DNA of 64,000 bases, taken from contig NZ_JARYZI010000003.1 in assembly GCF_029914245.1 (NCBI RefSeq), positions 248,001 to 312,000 of the forward strand, given 5' to 3'. The notes below the pieces were generated by a model that ran no database searches, had not been told where the DNA came from, and saw nothing but the letters and a program-made list of their open reading frames with translations. This document shows, piece by piece, positions 53,241 through 62,845 of the stretch. The position numbers and the translations under genes were made by a program. How positions within the stretch are numbered: position 1 is the stretch's first letter; each line of letters begins with the position of its first letter. Origin of the DNA: Fusibacter bizertensis (lineage in GTDB: Bacteria > Bacillota > Clostridia > Peptostreptococcales > Acidaminobacteraceae).

Positions 53241-53822
53241 ATGAAGATACTGGCAATTTCAGATATAGAAAGTAGATACTTAGTGGATTACTTTGATCCA
53301 AGTCGCTTTAAAGATATTGATCTTATCTTGTCTGCAGGTGATTTAAAAGCGCATTATTTATCATATATTGTAACGATGATTAACAAACCATTACTCTATG
53401 TACATGGCAATCACGACAGAACTTTACTTAGAGAACCTGCTGAAGGATGCGAATGTATTGATGATAAAGTATATGAATTCAATGGACTTAGAATTGCTGG
53501 TCTAGGTGGTTGTATGACTTACAACGGTGGACCATTACAGTTTACCGATCTAGAAATGTCGCGAAGAATTTCTAAAAATAAGTTTAAATACAGAAAAGGG
53601 ATCGATATCTTATTGACACATGCCCCAGTGTTTGGGATTGGTGATGGAAAAGATCAAGCGCATACGGGTTATAAAAGCTTTTTTAAGCTTCTAGACAAGT
53701 ATGCGCCTGCTGTTATGATACACGGTCACCAACACTTGAATTATGGTATTTGTGAACGTGAGCATCAATATAATGAAACTAGAATAATCAATGCATTTGA
53801 CTATAAAATTATTGAACTATGA
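53241..53822 (+). CDS. Calcineurin-like metallophosphoesterase
   Basis: A 193-residue cytoplasmic phosphoesterase with the metal-binding motifs in order: DIE near residue 8 (usually DxH), GDLKAHY, GNHDR, LLTHAPVFG and HGHQH. The first motif has Glu in place of the usual His, which may alter the second metal site. Substrate unknown; small members of this group cleave phosphodiesters or nucleotides. GGAGG lies before the ATG. Its last 14 bases overlap, tail to tail, the end of the BMP-domain gene. Confidence 0.9.
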   Translation: MKILAISDIESRYLVDYFDPSRFKDIDLILSAGDLKAHYLSYIVTMINKPLLYVHGNHDRTLLREPAEGCECIDDKVYEFNGLRIAGLGGCMTYNGGPLQFTDLEMSRRISKNKFKYRKGIDILLTHAPVFGIGDGKDQAHTGYKSFFKLLDKYAPAVMIHGHQHLNYGICEREHQYNETRIINAFDYKIIEL

Positions 53823-55728
53823 TTTTTACATTATCTGCAAACCATTCCATACTCATGATTTCTTCTGGAGTGGGGATAACGTCTTTTTCAATTTGAAGTT
53901 GTCCGTTGTTATCATATACAGGACCAATGAAAGGGTGATATTGTTCAGACATAATCATCTCTTTCATTAATTTCAAGAGTTTAACTGTATCGCGGGGAAT
54001 TAATTCCTCTGCTGCATATAAATCAATAACACCTACATCAAGTCCCCACCAAAAATTGATGATTCTTTGCGATTGATTTGTGCTTGCCAGCATGCGCTGA
54101 TAAGTACCATTTAGCATACTAGAAATCATCTTCTCATAAAACTTACCCCATTTCCAAATAGGAGCTGCGAGATAGTTGTTTGGCAATTTAGTTTCTGGGT
54201 TGATATCGCATAACATCGCATATACACCATAATCCCAGGTTACTTCTCTAGGTACAATTAGATTTTTATTACTAATCATATCTGCACCCATCTCAATTAG
54301 TTTTTCACTGATATTTGTACTCTTTTTCGGATTATTCCATTCGCCTGTCCATGCAACCAGTACCTCTGCTTTGGGATTTACTAGTTTGGCTCCAATTGCG
54401 AAAGCATTGATTGAACTGATCACTTCTGGGCTGGCATCTGTAGCAGTATAACCAATTAAATTAGAAGTAGTCATGGCACCAGCAATAATACCCGCTAAAA
54501 ATCTTGGTTCGTAAGTTCGTCCAAAATAATTTGACATATGAACATATGGTCTATTCCCTGAACAACTAAAAAACTTTACTTTTGGCAGTTCAATTGCACA
54601 TTTTAAAGTTGCTTTTCTAAAAACCTCACTAGTTGTAAAGATTACATCGTAGTTACCATCTTCAGCAAATGACTTGATAACCTCATAGGCACTATCATCT
54701 TCTGGAACGTTATCAATAACCCCAGTTGTAATTTGATCTTTAAAAACTTCTTCTACATAATTTTTACCCAAATCATGAGAATATGTCCAACCTGAACTTT
54801 GAGTGTTTCTCGCATAGACAAATCCAACCTTGATTTTTTTAGGTGCAATAAAAGAGGTTAACGCATCAAAAATTGTTGCCTTTTCCATATCATCAGCATT
54901 GGTTACAATGTCTAATTCTTCCTCTTCTTCTCCATAATTTGTGAGTTCTTTAATCAAACTCGGCATAATTGCCCTAATTTGTTGTTCATCTAAATAATCA
55001 GGGATTTTATACAGTTTAGCATAAAGGAGAAAAGCATCACCTGTTGTCATTGGAAGTGCTTCTCCACCTGCTTCCAAATAAATCGTTCTAAAAGGGTGAT
55101 ATACATACTTTTGAAAATGAATGTATTTGTTTTCTGGAAGAATATCAGCTGGCGCATATTCCTCCAAATAGGATAATAGCCTTTTGAATCGTCTTGGTTT
55201 ACTTAACCAGATAGACACGAGTTTAGTCACATCAAAGAACTCTAAGAAGGCATAATAATTAACAATATCCTCATCATCAGGATCAAATTTTGGAATTAAT
55301 CTGATAATCTCAGCTTGAACAGTAACCGCATCAAAATATTTAAGTACACTGACGCGTTTATTGCCTTCCATTACATAATAAAAATTTAGATACTCATAAA
55401 CTTTTATTGAATCTCTAATGCCCTCTTCCAAATGTGCTCTACAAACCTCGATCCATTTCAATCCAAACTCACTTGTATCTGATTCAAGGGGTAAAAAACT
55501 CTTAGAAAATAGCATCCGCCGAGCATGATAATAAGTTCCTACTACTTTATGAAGCGGGATTTCATAATTTCCCAAAGACACGGTGCCTACGATATCTACA
55601 TCTTTTAAAAGTCCATCAAGTGAACTTAAGTGCCCCGATTTACCTCGGGCTTTAAATCTATTGTATTCTTTTTTTCCTTTTGATTTGGCATCTTCATAAT
55701 ATTCGCGAAGTGTCATTGTCATTGCCAT
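53809..55728 (-). CDS. Cytosolic BMP-domain protein with ParB-like N-terminal segment
   Basis: About 639 residues without signal peptide. Residues about 45-175 include a ParB/sulfiredoxin-like stretch (YYVMEGNKRVSVLKYFDA). Residues about 300-600 are a BMP/Med periplasmic-binding fold of the kind that binds nucleosides in ABC importers (KVGFVYARN, FFSCSGNRPYVHMSNYFGRTYE, GYTATDASPEVISSINAFAIGAKL). The lack of export and the fusion suggest an intracellular nucleoside-sensing role. No ABC transporter gene adjoins it. The ATG at 55728 with GGAGG is preferred to a GTG nine bases upstream. Confidence 0.8.
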   Translation of the reverse strand: MAMTMTLREYYEDAKSKGKKEYNRFKARGKSGHLSSLDGLLKDVDIVGTVSLGNYEIPLHKVVGTYYHARRMLFSKSFLPLESDTSEFGLKWIEVCRAHLEEGIRDSIKVYEYLNFYYVMEGNKRVSVLKYFDAVTVQAEIIRLIPKFDPDDEDIVNYYAFLEFFDVTKLVSIWLSKPRRFKRLLSYLEEYAPADILPENKYIHFQKYVYHPFRTIYLEAGGEALPMTTGDAFLLYAKLYKIPDYLDEQQIRAIMPSLIKELTNYGEEEEELDIVTNADDMEKATIFDALTSFIAPKKIKVGFVYARNTQSSGWTYSHDLGKNYVEEVFKDQITTGVIDNVPEDDSAYEVIKSFAEDGNYDVIFTTSEVFRKATLKCAIELPKVKFFSCSGNRPYVHMSNYFGRTYEPRFLAGIIAGAMTTSNLIGYTATDASPEVISSINAFAIGAKLVNPKAEVLVAWTGEWNNPKKSTNISEKLIEMGADMISNKNLIVPREVTWDYGVYAMLCDINPETKLPNNYLAAPIWKWGKFYEKMISSMLNGTYQRMLASTNQSQRIINFWWGLDVGVIDLYAAEELIPRDTVKLLKLMKEMIMSEQYHPFIGPVYDNNGQLQIEKDVIPTPEEIMSMEWFADNVKIIVQ

Positions 55729-55752
55729 AATAGCCACCTCCGTAATTGGGCT

Positions 55753-56718
55753 TTATAAATTGGTTGCTAGTAAATAACCCATGTAAACTACATAAAACAA
55801 TATAAAAACAGCGCCTTCACCACGAACTATCTTGTTGTTCGTCCTAGAAAAGATAAATAAAACAACTGTCAAAATAATATTGATAAAAAGTTCCATGATT
55901 AGCTTAGGCTCTACAACAATTGAGTGTATCGACGCCGAAATTCCTAAAACAAAAAGCACATTGAAAATATTGCTTCCTATTATATTTCCAACAGCGATAT
56001 CTGTATTCTTTTTTCTTGCAGCTGTAATACTTGTTATAAGCTCTGGTAACGAAGTACCTATCGAAACAATTGTAAGACCTATAATCGTTTGACTAATACC
56101 AAAACTCGTAGCAATTTTCACACTACTACTAACGACAAGTTCCCCACCTATAATTATACCCGCCATTCCACCAAGTGTATAAACTAAGTTGGGGCCAAGT
56201 TTTAAAGATTCTCTATGAGATTCTGGTAGAAAATTATCCTGAGGCTCTTTGCTATTAAGTGCAGCTTCTACAATGTAGTATAAAAACACTGTAAAAAAAA
56301 GTAGTAATATAATACCGTCAGATTGGCTAATCACCATCTGTTTTGTACCATTTAATATTGAATCATTTGCAAGGACCAAAAGCGCTACACCCCCTAAAAG
56401 TGTAAAGGGGATTTCTTTTCTTATGGTTTGTTTTTGAACACTAAGCGCACTCAAAAATGATGTGATCCCTATAATCACAGATATGTTAAAAATATTACTT
56501 CCAAGAACATTTCCCAGTGAAATTCCATTACTTCCTTTGAGTGCAGCACTTATACTAACTGCTGCTTCAGGGGCAGAAGTACCAAAAGCTACTATCGTCA
56601 ATCCAATTATAATTGGAGGAATTCTATAATACTTCGCAATTCCTGAAGCACCATCTACAAAATAATCTGCGCCTTTTATCAATAGTAAAAAGCCTAGGAT
56701 TAGCAAAACATACATCAT
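55753..56718 (-). CDS. Na+/Ca2+ exchanger (CaCA family, YrbG-like)
   Basis: About 321 residues, ten membrane helices, with the two inverted alpha repeats of Ca2+:cation antiporters: GLTIVAFGTSAPEAAVS with GNVLGSNIFN, and GLTIVSIGTSLPELITS with GNIIGSNIFN. The acidic residues in PEA and PEL bind Ca2+. It exports Ca2+ using the Na+ gradient. The ATG at 56718 has GGAG nine bases upstream; the open frame extends 75 bases further without a site. The BMP-domain gene upstream boundary is 25 bases away, so the two may share a transcript. Confidence 0.93.
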   Translation of the reverse strand: MMYVLLILGFLLLIKGADYFVDGASGIAKYYRIPPIIIGLTIVAFGTSAPEAAVSISAALKGSNGISLGNVLGSNIFNISVIIGITSFLSALSVQKQTIRKEIPFTLLGGVALLVLANDSILNGTKQMVISQSDGIILLLFFTVFLYYIVEAALNSKEPQDNFLPESHRESLKLGPNLVYTLGGMAGIIIGGELVVSSSVKIATSFGISQTIIGLTIVSIGTSLPELITSITAARKKNTDIAVGNIIGSNIFNVLFVLGISASIHSIVVEPKLIMELFINIILTVVLFIFSRTNNKIVRGEGAVFILFYVVYMGYLLATNL

Positions 56719-56915
56719 CAAATTATACTCCTTCAAAATAAATAATATAATTACTGTACACACATTTGCTGATGTAATCAAGTATATTTTCAATAAACTA
56801 ACATTTGTAACACAAATTTCACGATTGCCAATGCTTTGATTTTAGTACATTTTCCTTATATTTTGATATACCACCGGCTGCTAATTTCAAACAATGACTA
56901 AGCTGACACATGTTA

Positions 56916-56980
56916 ACTAAATAAAATTTAGTGTGTTATGTAAATATTATTAGGGTATAAATATCGCGGAGTATATACTC
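56916..56980 (+). promoter_or_regulatory. cydABDC promoter region with two palindromes
   Basis: ACTAAAT/ATTTAGT is a perfect 7-3-7 inverted repeat (56916-56932). It is followed by a probable -10 TATAAA (56956-56961) and then GAGTATATACTC, a perfect 12-bp palindrome (56969-56980) near the expected start. Neither is a clear Rex or Fnr box. Redox or oxygen control would be expected for this operon; the binding proteins are unknown. Confidence 0.55.
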
Positions 56981-57006
56981 AAAAAAGAAAGACAGGTGGT
57001 ATTTAT

Positions 57007-58398
57007 ATGGATTTATTGACTTTAGCACGTTTGCAGTTTGCAGCAACGACCATTTATCACTTTTTATTTGTACCGCTTACACTTGGACTATCATTTATAG
57101 TTGCTTGGATGCAGTACAAATATTACAAAACCAAAGATAAAGGGTGGGATACTTTAACAAGGTATTTCGGAACGCTGTTTCTTATCAACTTTTCACTTGG
57201 TGTTGTTACAGGGATTGTTCAAGAGTTTCAGTTCGGTATGAATTGGTCAAATTATTCTAGGTTCGTAGGAGATGTTTTTGGAGCACCACTTGCTATCGAA
57301 GCATTGGCTGCCTTCTTCCTTGAATCAACTTTCTTAGGACTATGGATTTTCGGACGAGATAAACTCTCCCCCAAATTACACCTAGCAACTATATGGATTG
57401 TTGCTATTGCTGCCTCAATATCTTCACTATGGATTATTATTGCAAATTCTTTTATGCAAGCACCTACAGGGTTTGTTTTAAGAGAAAGTGCATTTGGCCC
57501 TCGCGCTGAGATGACAAACTTTTTTGAACTCATCTCCAACCCGCATGTTTGGGTCCAATTTCCACATGTTTTAGCTTCTGGTTTTGCAACAGGTGCTATT
57601 TTCGTTCTAGCAATTAGCGCCATCAATTTACTAATTAATAAGAAAAACGATGTATTTAAAAGACTCATCAGACCCGTTGCATTGTTTGCATTAATTGCAC
57701 TTTTGGTATCCGTCTGGGCAGGTGATGGTCAAGGCAAATACATTGCAAAATATCAACCTATGAAAATCGCTACTTCTGAAGCACTGTGGGATACAACTGA
57801 ACAAGCACCGTTTAGCATTTTCTCGATCATTGATGAAAAAAGAAAAACCAATGGGATCTCTCTTGAAATCCCGTATGGTTTAAGTATACTTGCATTTAAC
57901 GATCCAAACGCAACTGTTAGAGGTATCAACGATTTACAAGCAGAATATGAACAAACTTATGGTCCTGGAGATTACACCCCTCCGGTTACGCTCATGTACT
58001 ATAGTTTTAGAATAATGGTATATGCCGGTAGTTTCATGTTATTGATCATGTTAATGACAGTCATCTTTGCAAAAAAATTGACAGGGCATGCTTGGTTTTA
58101 TATCCTTTTAGCAGTTTTACTGCCACTTCCTTATCTTTGTAACACATTTGGATGGATCTTTACAGAAGTTGGCCGACAACCATGGGTTGTACAAGGCTTG
58201 TTAACGCTACAAGATGGTTTAACAACTGCAAGTTCAGTAGGAACAACTTCTATGCTAATAAGTTTAATCGGATTTGTAATACTCTATGGTATATTGGCAT
58301 TAATTGATGTCACCTTGATGGTGAATTATATTAAAAAAGGCTTTGCTGATATTGATGAATCTGTAAAATCCGAAAGTGAGGTGCTAATCACATGGTAA
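57007..58398 (+). CDS. cydA: Cytochrome bd oxidase subunit I
   Basis: A 463-residue membrane protein, subunit I of cytochrome bd quinol oxidase, with about nine helices. His18 in the first helix (TTIYHFLF) is the expected heme b595 ligand; GRQPWVVQG and the GWIFTEVGRQ region lie in the conserved core. The Q loop (about 250-325) is short, as in Firmicute forms. The enzyme reduces O2 with menaquinol or other quinol, probably for oxygen protection in this organism. It overlaps cydB by 7 bases. Confidence 0.97.
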   Translation: MDLLTLARLQFAATTIYHFLFVPLTLGLSFIVAWMQYKYYKTKDKGWDTLTRYFGTLFLINFSLGVVTGIVQEFQFGMNWSNYSRFVGDVFGAPLAIEALAAFFLESTFLGLWIFGRDKLSPKLHLATIWIVAIAASISSLWIIIANSFMQAPTGFVLRESAFGPRAEMTNFFELISNPHVWVQFPHVLASGFATGAIFVLAISAINLLINKKNDVFKRLIRPVALFALIALLVSVWAGDGQGKYIAKYQPMKIATSEALWDTTEQAPFSIFSIIDEKRKTNGISLEIPYGLSILAFNDPNATVRGINDLQAEYEQTYGPGDYTPPVTLMYYSFRIMVYAGSFMLLIMLMTVIFAKKLTGHAWFYILLAVLLPLPYLCNTFGWIFTEVGRQPWVVQGLLTLQDGLTTASSVGTTSMLISLIGFVILYGILALIDVTLMVNYIKKGFADIDESVKSESEVLITW

Positions 58399-59405
58399 AT
58401 TTGACTAATTTATGGTTTCTTTTAATAGGCATTCTATTTACTGGCTTCATTTTTTTAGAAGGATTTGATTTTGGCGTTGGCATCCTACTGCCTTTTGTAG
58501 CAAAGGGTGACGAACAAAGACAAATCGCCATTGGGACAATAGGTCCTGTTTGGGATGGAAATGAAGTTTGGCTACTTACAGCTGGCGGTGCAATGTTTGC
58601 AGCCTTTCCATATTGGTATGCTACAATGTTTAGTGGCTTTTATCTAGCTCTATTTATAGTACTCGCAAGTTTAATTGTGCGTGGTGTTACCTTTGAGTTT
58701 AGGAATAAAAGTGATTCGCGATTTTGGCGAGATAACTGGGATACTGCACTTTCTCTTTCCAGTTTAATCAATGCGATCTTACTACCTGTTGCTTTTGCAA
58801 ATCTTATAGGAGGTACGCCTATAGAAATAGCTAATGGCAAATTGGAATACGTAGGTGGTTTTTGGGACCTTTTAACACCTTTTACACTTGCTGCTGGCCT
58901 TTATGGCTGCTTGTTTATTGTATTTCACGGCGCTGTATATTTAGCCAATAAATCGAGTGGCGTCGTAGAGACAAACAGTTTGAAAATTGGGAAAAAACTA
59001 GGTATTTTTGCATTAATTGCATACGTACTCTTCATTGTGACCGCTTATGTATCTCTAAAAGGCACATCTCTACTTTCAGGAATCATACTGATTAGTTCTG
59101 GTATCATATTAATTATATCCTATTTAATGTTTAGAAGTGGTAAAATCAAGATAACGCTACTGCTAAACTTTCTAGTGATTGCTTTAACTATGACTGCTCT
59201 TTTCACAGGATTATTTCCTAATGCGATGATTTCAAGTTTAGGCAGTGCCAACAATTTAACCTTAATTGATGCTGCATCAAGTGATTATACACTTAAAGTA
59301 ATGAGTGTTATTGCACTTACACTACTCCCTTTTATCCTAGCTTATCAATACTGGACTTTTAGGGTTTTTAAAGCGCGTATGACATTAAAAGATGTAAACT
59401 ACTAA
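58392..59405 (+). CDS. cydB: Cytochrome bd oxidase subunit II
   Basis: A 337-residue membrane protein with about eight helices, partner of CydA. Conserved subunit II features are the N-terminal FLEGFDFGVGILLPF and GPVWDGNEVWLLTAGGAMFAAFP. The start overlaps the cydA end by 7 bases with AGTGAGGTG as the site, so translation is coupled. Normal length is about 335-380. Confidence 0.97.
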   Translation: MVNLTNLWFLLIGILFTGFIFLEGFDFGVGILLPFVAKGDEQRQIAIGTIGPVWDGNEVWLLTAGGAMFAAFPYWYATMFSGFYLALFIVLASLIVRGVTFEFRNKSDSRFWRDNWDTALSLSSLINAILLPVAFANLIGGTPIEIANGKLEYVGGFWDLLTPFTLAAGLYGCLFIVFHGAVYLANKSSGVVETNSLKIGKKLGIFALIAYVLFIVTAYVSLKGTSLLSGIILISSGIILIISYLMFRSGKIKITLLLNFLVIALTMTALFTGLFPNAMISSLGSANNLTLIDAASSDYTLKVMSVIALTLLPFILAYQYWTFRVFKARMTLKDVNY

Positions 59406-59421
59406 ATTATATCGAGGCAAT

Positions 59422-61116
59422 ATGATAGATAAATTCTTGATACAAAAGATAAAATCAATAAAAAAGTACATTGTTTTCAACGGTTTATTAGCGTTACCTT
59501 TAGCAGTGCTTGCCATCGCGCAAGCGCTGCTAATTTCAAGTGTCATCAACAGAGTCTTCCTAAAGGGACTTCCTATACAGTCAGTTTTATCACCGCTTGG
59601 ACTACTGTTTATGGTTTTGCTGTTAAGACCCTTCTTCCAAGGAGTTTTTGAGTGGTATAATAGGAAACAAACTTCAGCTGCCAAATTTTCTCTTAGAACT
59701 GAACTCACATCAATGGTAGAGGGATTAGATGATATAGAAGATGATGATCAACCTATCTCAGGACTGATAACAACACTTGCAACAGAAGGTGTTGAAAGTA
59801 CTGATGCCTATTATGCTGAATTTTTACCTCACCTTATATTTATGCTCATAAACGCTACTCTTATATTGGCTTATACACTTTATCTCGATTGGATCTCTGG
59901 TCTAATCATGATGGTTACAGCCCCCTTGATTCCAGTATTTATGATCCTTATCGGTAAAAATGCAGAAGGAGAAAACCAAAAGCAATGGCTCACTTTAAAA
60001 AGGATGAATGGTCATTTACTTGATCTACTAAAGGGAATGCCCACTATACGGTATTTTCAAAAAGAGAAAGTTCAAGCACAAAATGTCAGCCGAATTAGTG
60101 AGGCTTATAGAAAGCAAACATTTAATTTAATGAAGATTACTTTTCTCTCTGCACTTGCACTTGAACTTTGCACAACGATTAGCACTGCTGTTATTGCCGT
60201 ATCTCTTGGTTTAAGACTTCTATATGGTGAGCTGTCTTTTGCTCCTGCTTTAGCTGTATTGTTATTGACACCAGAGTTTTTCCAACCATTACGACAACTT
60301 GGACTGAAATTTCATAGTTCGATGAATGCCAAAAACATCTCTAGTGAGTTTAAAACTTTAATTGCGACTTACACGCAAAATCACACAATAAATATAGACA
60401 ATATCATCTCAAAGCATAAGGATTCTGGTACTGAAAACCTCAACATCAATGATCATACACCGCTCTTCGAATTAGATAACATTTCATTTTATTATGTGCA
60501 AGATATACCAATTATATCAAATTTATCTTTGGCAATTCCTAATAGACAAATATTTGGAGTTGTTGGAAAAAGTGGTGTTGGAAAGACCACTTTGCTTAAA
60601 TTATTATTAGGTGAACTCACACCAAAAGAAGGAACAATCTATTTCAAAGATAAACATTTATCTGATTATAATGAGTCCACATTAATCAACTCCATGACAT
60701 ATATGCCCCAAAAAAGTAACCTATTAAGTGGGACCCTTTTATATAATTTAAAACTTGATGCACCAAATATTAATGAAGAAATGATTACTAAATATAGTAA
60801 ACTAACTGGTCTTGATGCAGTGATCAATCGTCTTCCACTTGGACTTATGACCTGTGTTGGTGAAGGTTTTCAACCACTAAGTGGTGGTGAAAAGCAACTA
60901 GTTGCTCTTACAAGGGCTTGCCTACGAGAAACTGAAATCATTCTTCTTGATGAACCAACAAGTGCACTTGATAAAACATGTGAACAACAGGTTCTTATGG
61001 CATTAAAACGCATCTCATACATGAGAACACTGGTGATTGCAACGCATAATATAACGACCTTATCACTTTGCCATGATACCGTATCGCTTGATGGAGGTGC
61101 GTATGAAAACCGTTAA
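59422..61116 (+). CDS. cydD: ABC exporter CydD
   Basis: A 564-residue half transporter: six membrane helices (about 15-320) and an ATPase domain with Walker A GKSGVGKTT, signature LSGGEKQ and Walker B IILLDEPTSALD. CydDC exports reduced thiols (glutathione or cysteine) and is needed to assemble cytochrome bd. It follows cydB by 16 bases. Its end overlaps cydC by 14 bases. Confidence 0.94.
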   Translation: MIDKFLIQKIKSIKKYIVFNGLLALPLAVLAIAQALLISSVINRVFLKGLPIQSVLSPLGLLFMVLLLRPFFQGVFEWYNRKQTSAAKFSLRTELTSMVEGLDDIEDDDQPISGLITTLATEGVESTDAYYAEFLPHLIFMLINATLILAYTLYLDWISGLIMMVTAPLIPVFMILIGKNAEGENQKQWLTLKRMNGHLLDLLKGMPTIRYFQKEKVQAQNVSRISEAYRKQTFNLMKITFLSALALELCTTISTAVIAVSLGLRLLYGELSFAPALAVLLLTPEFFQPLRQLGLKFHSSMNAKNISSEFKTLIATYTQNHTINIDNIISKHKDSGTENLNINDHTPLFELDNISFYYVQDIPIISNLSLAIPNRQIFGVVGKSGVGKTTLLKLLLGELTPKEGTIYFKDKHLSDYNESTLINSMTYMPQKSNLLSGTLLYNLKLDAPNINEEMITKYSKLTGLDAVINRLPLGLMTCVGEGFQPLSGGEKQLVALTRACLRETEIILLDEPTSALDKTCEQQVLMALKRISYMRTLVIATHNITTLSLCHDTVSLDGGAYENR

Positions 61117-62782
61117 CCCTCTAAAAGCGTTATATTCACTTTTATTTATTAAACATCGAAAACCACTTATTTATGCTACTTTTTTTTCCGTATTAACTGT
61201 ACTTTTTTCCACTGGATTAATGGCTTTTTCTGCATACATCATTTCTTTTTCAGCACTGATGCCATCCATAGCAGAAATCATGCTTGCTATAACAATCGTG
61301 CGATTTTTAGGTATTGGACGTGCAGTTTTCCGTTATGTCGAAAGACTTCTATCGCATAATGCAGTTTTTTTATACCTTAGTCAATTGCGTATAAAGCTGT
61401 ACCAAAGCGTCAGCAGACTTTCTGGTGAAATGATCACTAATCTCAACCGAAAAAATGCTTTTCACCTTCTAACCTTAGACATAGAAACTTTACAAGATTA
61501 TTTTCTGAGAGGTATTTTACCTTTATTGAGTTCTATTTTGATCTGGTTAATTGCAACAGTTGGTTTATGGCAACTCCATAAAATACAAGCACTGCTCTTT
61601 TTTGTGTTTTATCCGATTTCAACTATAGGGGTTGCTTGGATCATCAATCGTATCACCAAAAGTACTTCACACCAATTTACAATGGCAAAAAAGGTGTATC
61701 ATTCAGACTTTTCCAGTTATGTTGATTTCCATAGTTTGCTAAAATGGCATGGTACTAAACTAGCTAAACGTAACGCCGTCAACAAACAAGCTCAGCAAAC
61801 AGAACAAATATGTACAGCGATGAATCAAGTAAATATTATTTCAAGCAATTTGCAACAAATATTGATCAATTTACACATCTTAATCTTGATTATTGTAGGG
61901 ATCATACTCATTCAAAATAAGGCACTTGACGGCGTTTGGTTAGCTACATTTGTATTAGCCACTTTTAGTTTGTATGAAGCAGCACCTACTGTACTTAATT
62001 TTTTTATAAAAACTGATGCATGTGTTGTAAGTGCTGCCAATATCGTTTCTTTTACTTCTAGTGAACCTAATCCACCAAGCGCATCAAACAATCATGCTTT
62101 TAAAATTTTGAGGGATGAAGAGGATCAACTAAGTTCAATTCATTATGATACAATTGATTTTAATTATAAACATTCTGATTTCAAAATAAATTTTCCGAGT
62201 TTCACTTTAGAAACAGGTAAGCACATTGCAATTGTAGGACCTTCTGGTTCTGGTAAAAGCACTTTGGCAGCTCTGCTTTGCGGATTTTATGATGAAGCAA
62301 ATTATCATGATCTTGCTGAATATTTTAGTGTTGTAAATCAAGACATCTATCTCTTTAACGATCGATTTATCTCAAACTTATTTGTTAAAGAAGATCATCC
62401 AGACCTTAACATGTCATTAGAACGCTCTGGCCTTGATCCAGTTTTCTGGACTGATACAAACCCATGGATTGGAGAAGATGGTGTACGCCTTTCTGGAGGT
62501 CAAAGACAACGCTTAGGACTCGCAAGGGCACTTTTAAGAGACAAACCTTTTTTAATACTTGATGAAGCTTTCTCAGGTCTTGAACGCGAGAAAGAAAATG
62601 AAATTATGCACAATCTACTTGAAAGTACAAACCATACACTTATATGGATCACACACCGTCTCACAGGCATGGAACAGATGAAAGATATCTATGTCATGGA
62701 CCAAGGCAACCTGGTCTCTAGAGGAACACATGAGCACCTTCTAAGGACATGTCCACTCTATCAATCTATGCTAAATAAATAA
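61103..62782 (+). CDS. cydC: ABC exporter CydC
   Basis: About 559 residues, the CydD partner: membrane domain (about 15-310) and ATPase domain with Walker A GPSGSGKST, signature LSGGQRQ and Walker B FLILDEAFSGL. I place the start at 61103 with GGAGGT nine bases before it, not at an in-frame ATG 30 bases earlier inside cydD. Last gene of the cydABDC operon; a strong bidirectional terminator follows. Confidence 0.93.
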   Translation: MKTVNPLKALYSLLFIKHRKPLIYATFFSVLTVLFSTGLMAFSAYIISFSALMPSIAEIMLAITIVRFLGIGRAVFRYVERLLSHNAVFLYLSQLRIKLYQSVSRLSGEMITNLNRKNAFHLLTLDIETLQDYFLRGILPLLSSILIWLIATVGLWQLHKIQALLFFVFYPISTIGVAWIINRITKSTSHQFTMAKKVYHSDFSSYVDFHSLLKWHGTKLAKRNAVNKQAQQTEQICTAMNQVNIISSNLQQILINLHILILIIVGIILIQNKALDGVWLATFVLATFSLYEAAPTVLNFFIKTDACVVSAANIVSFTSSEPNPPSASNNHAFKILRDEEDQLSSIHYDTIDFNYKHSDFKINFPSFTLETGKHIAIVGPSGSGKSTLAALLCGFYDEANYHDLAEYFSVVNQDIYLFNDRFISNLFVKEDHPDLNMSLERSGLDPVFWTDTNPWIGEDGVRLSGGQRQRLGLARALLRDKPFLILDEAFSGLEREKENEIMHNLLESTNHTLIWITHRLTGMEQMKDIYVMDQGNLVSRGTHEHLLRTCPLYQSMLNK

Positions 62783-62799
62783 ATTTTAGAGCACACTAT

Positions 62800-62839
62800 A
62801 AAATAAGCGCCTACAAGTTTAATTGTAAGCGCTTATTTT
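62800..62839. terminator. Bidirectional terminator between cydC and the TRAP permease gene
   Basis: AAAATAAGCGC (62800-62810) pairs with GCGCTTATTTT (62829-62839), with TACAA/TTGTA pairing in the loop. Confidence 0.92.
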
Positions 62840-62845
62840 GTATGA

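Noticed and set aside
56900-56945. Rex operator upstream of cydA
   Set aside because: TTAAC and GTTA pieces occur, but no TTGTGA-type or TTGTTAA inverted repeat of the right spacing is present.
57252-57668. 138-codon open frame antisense to cydA
   Set aside because: A shadow of a conserved gene; no start signal and no family features.
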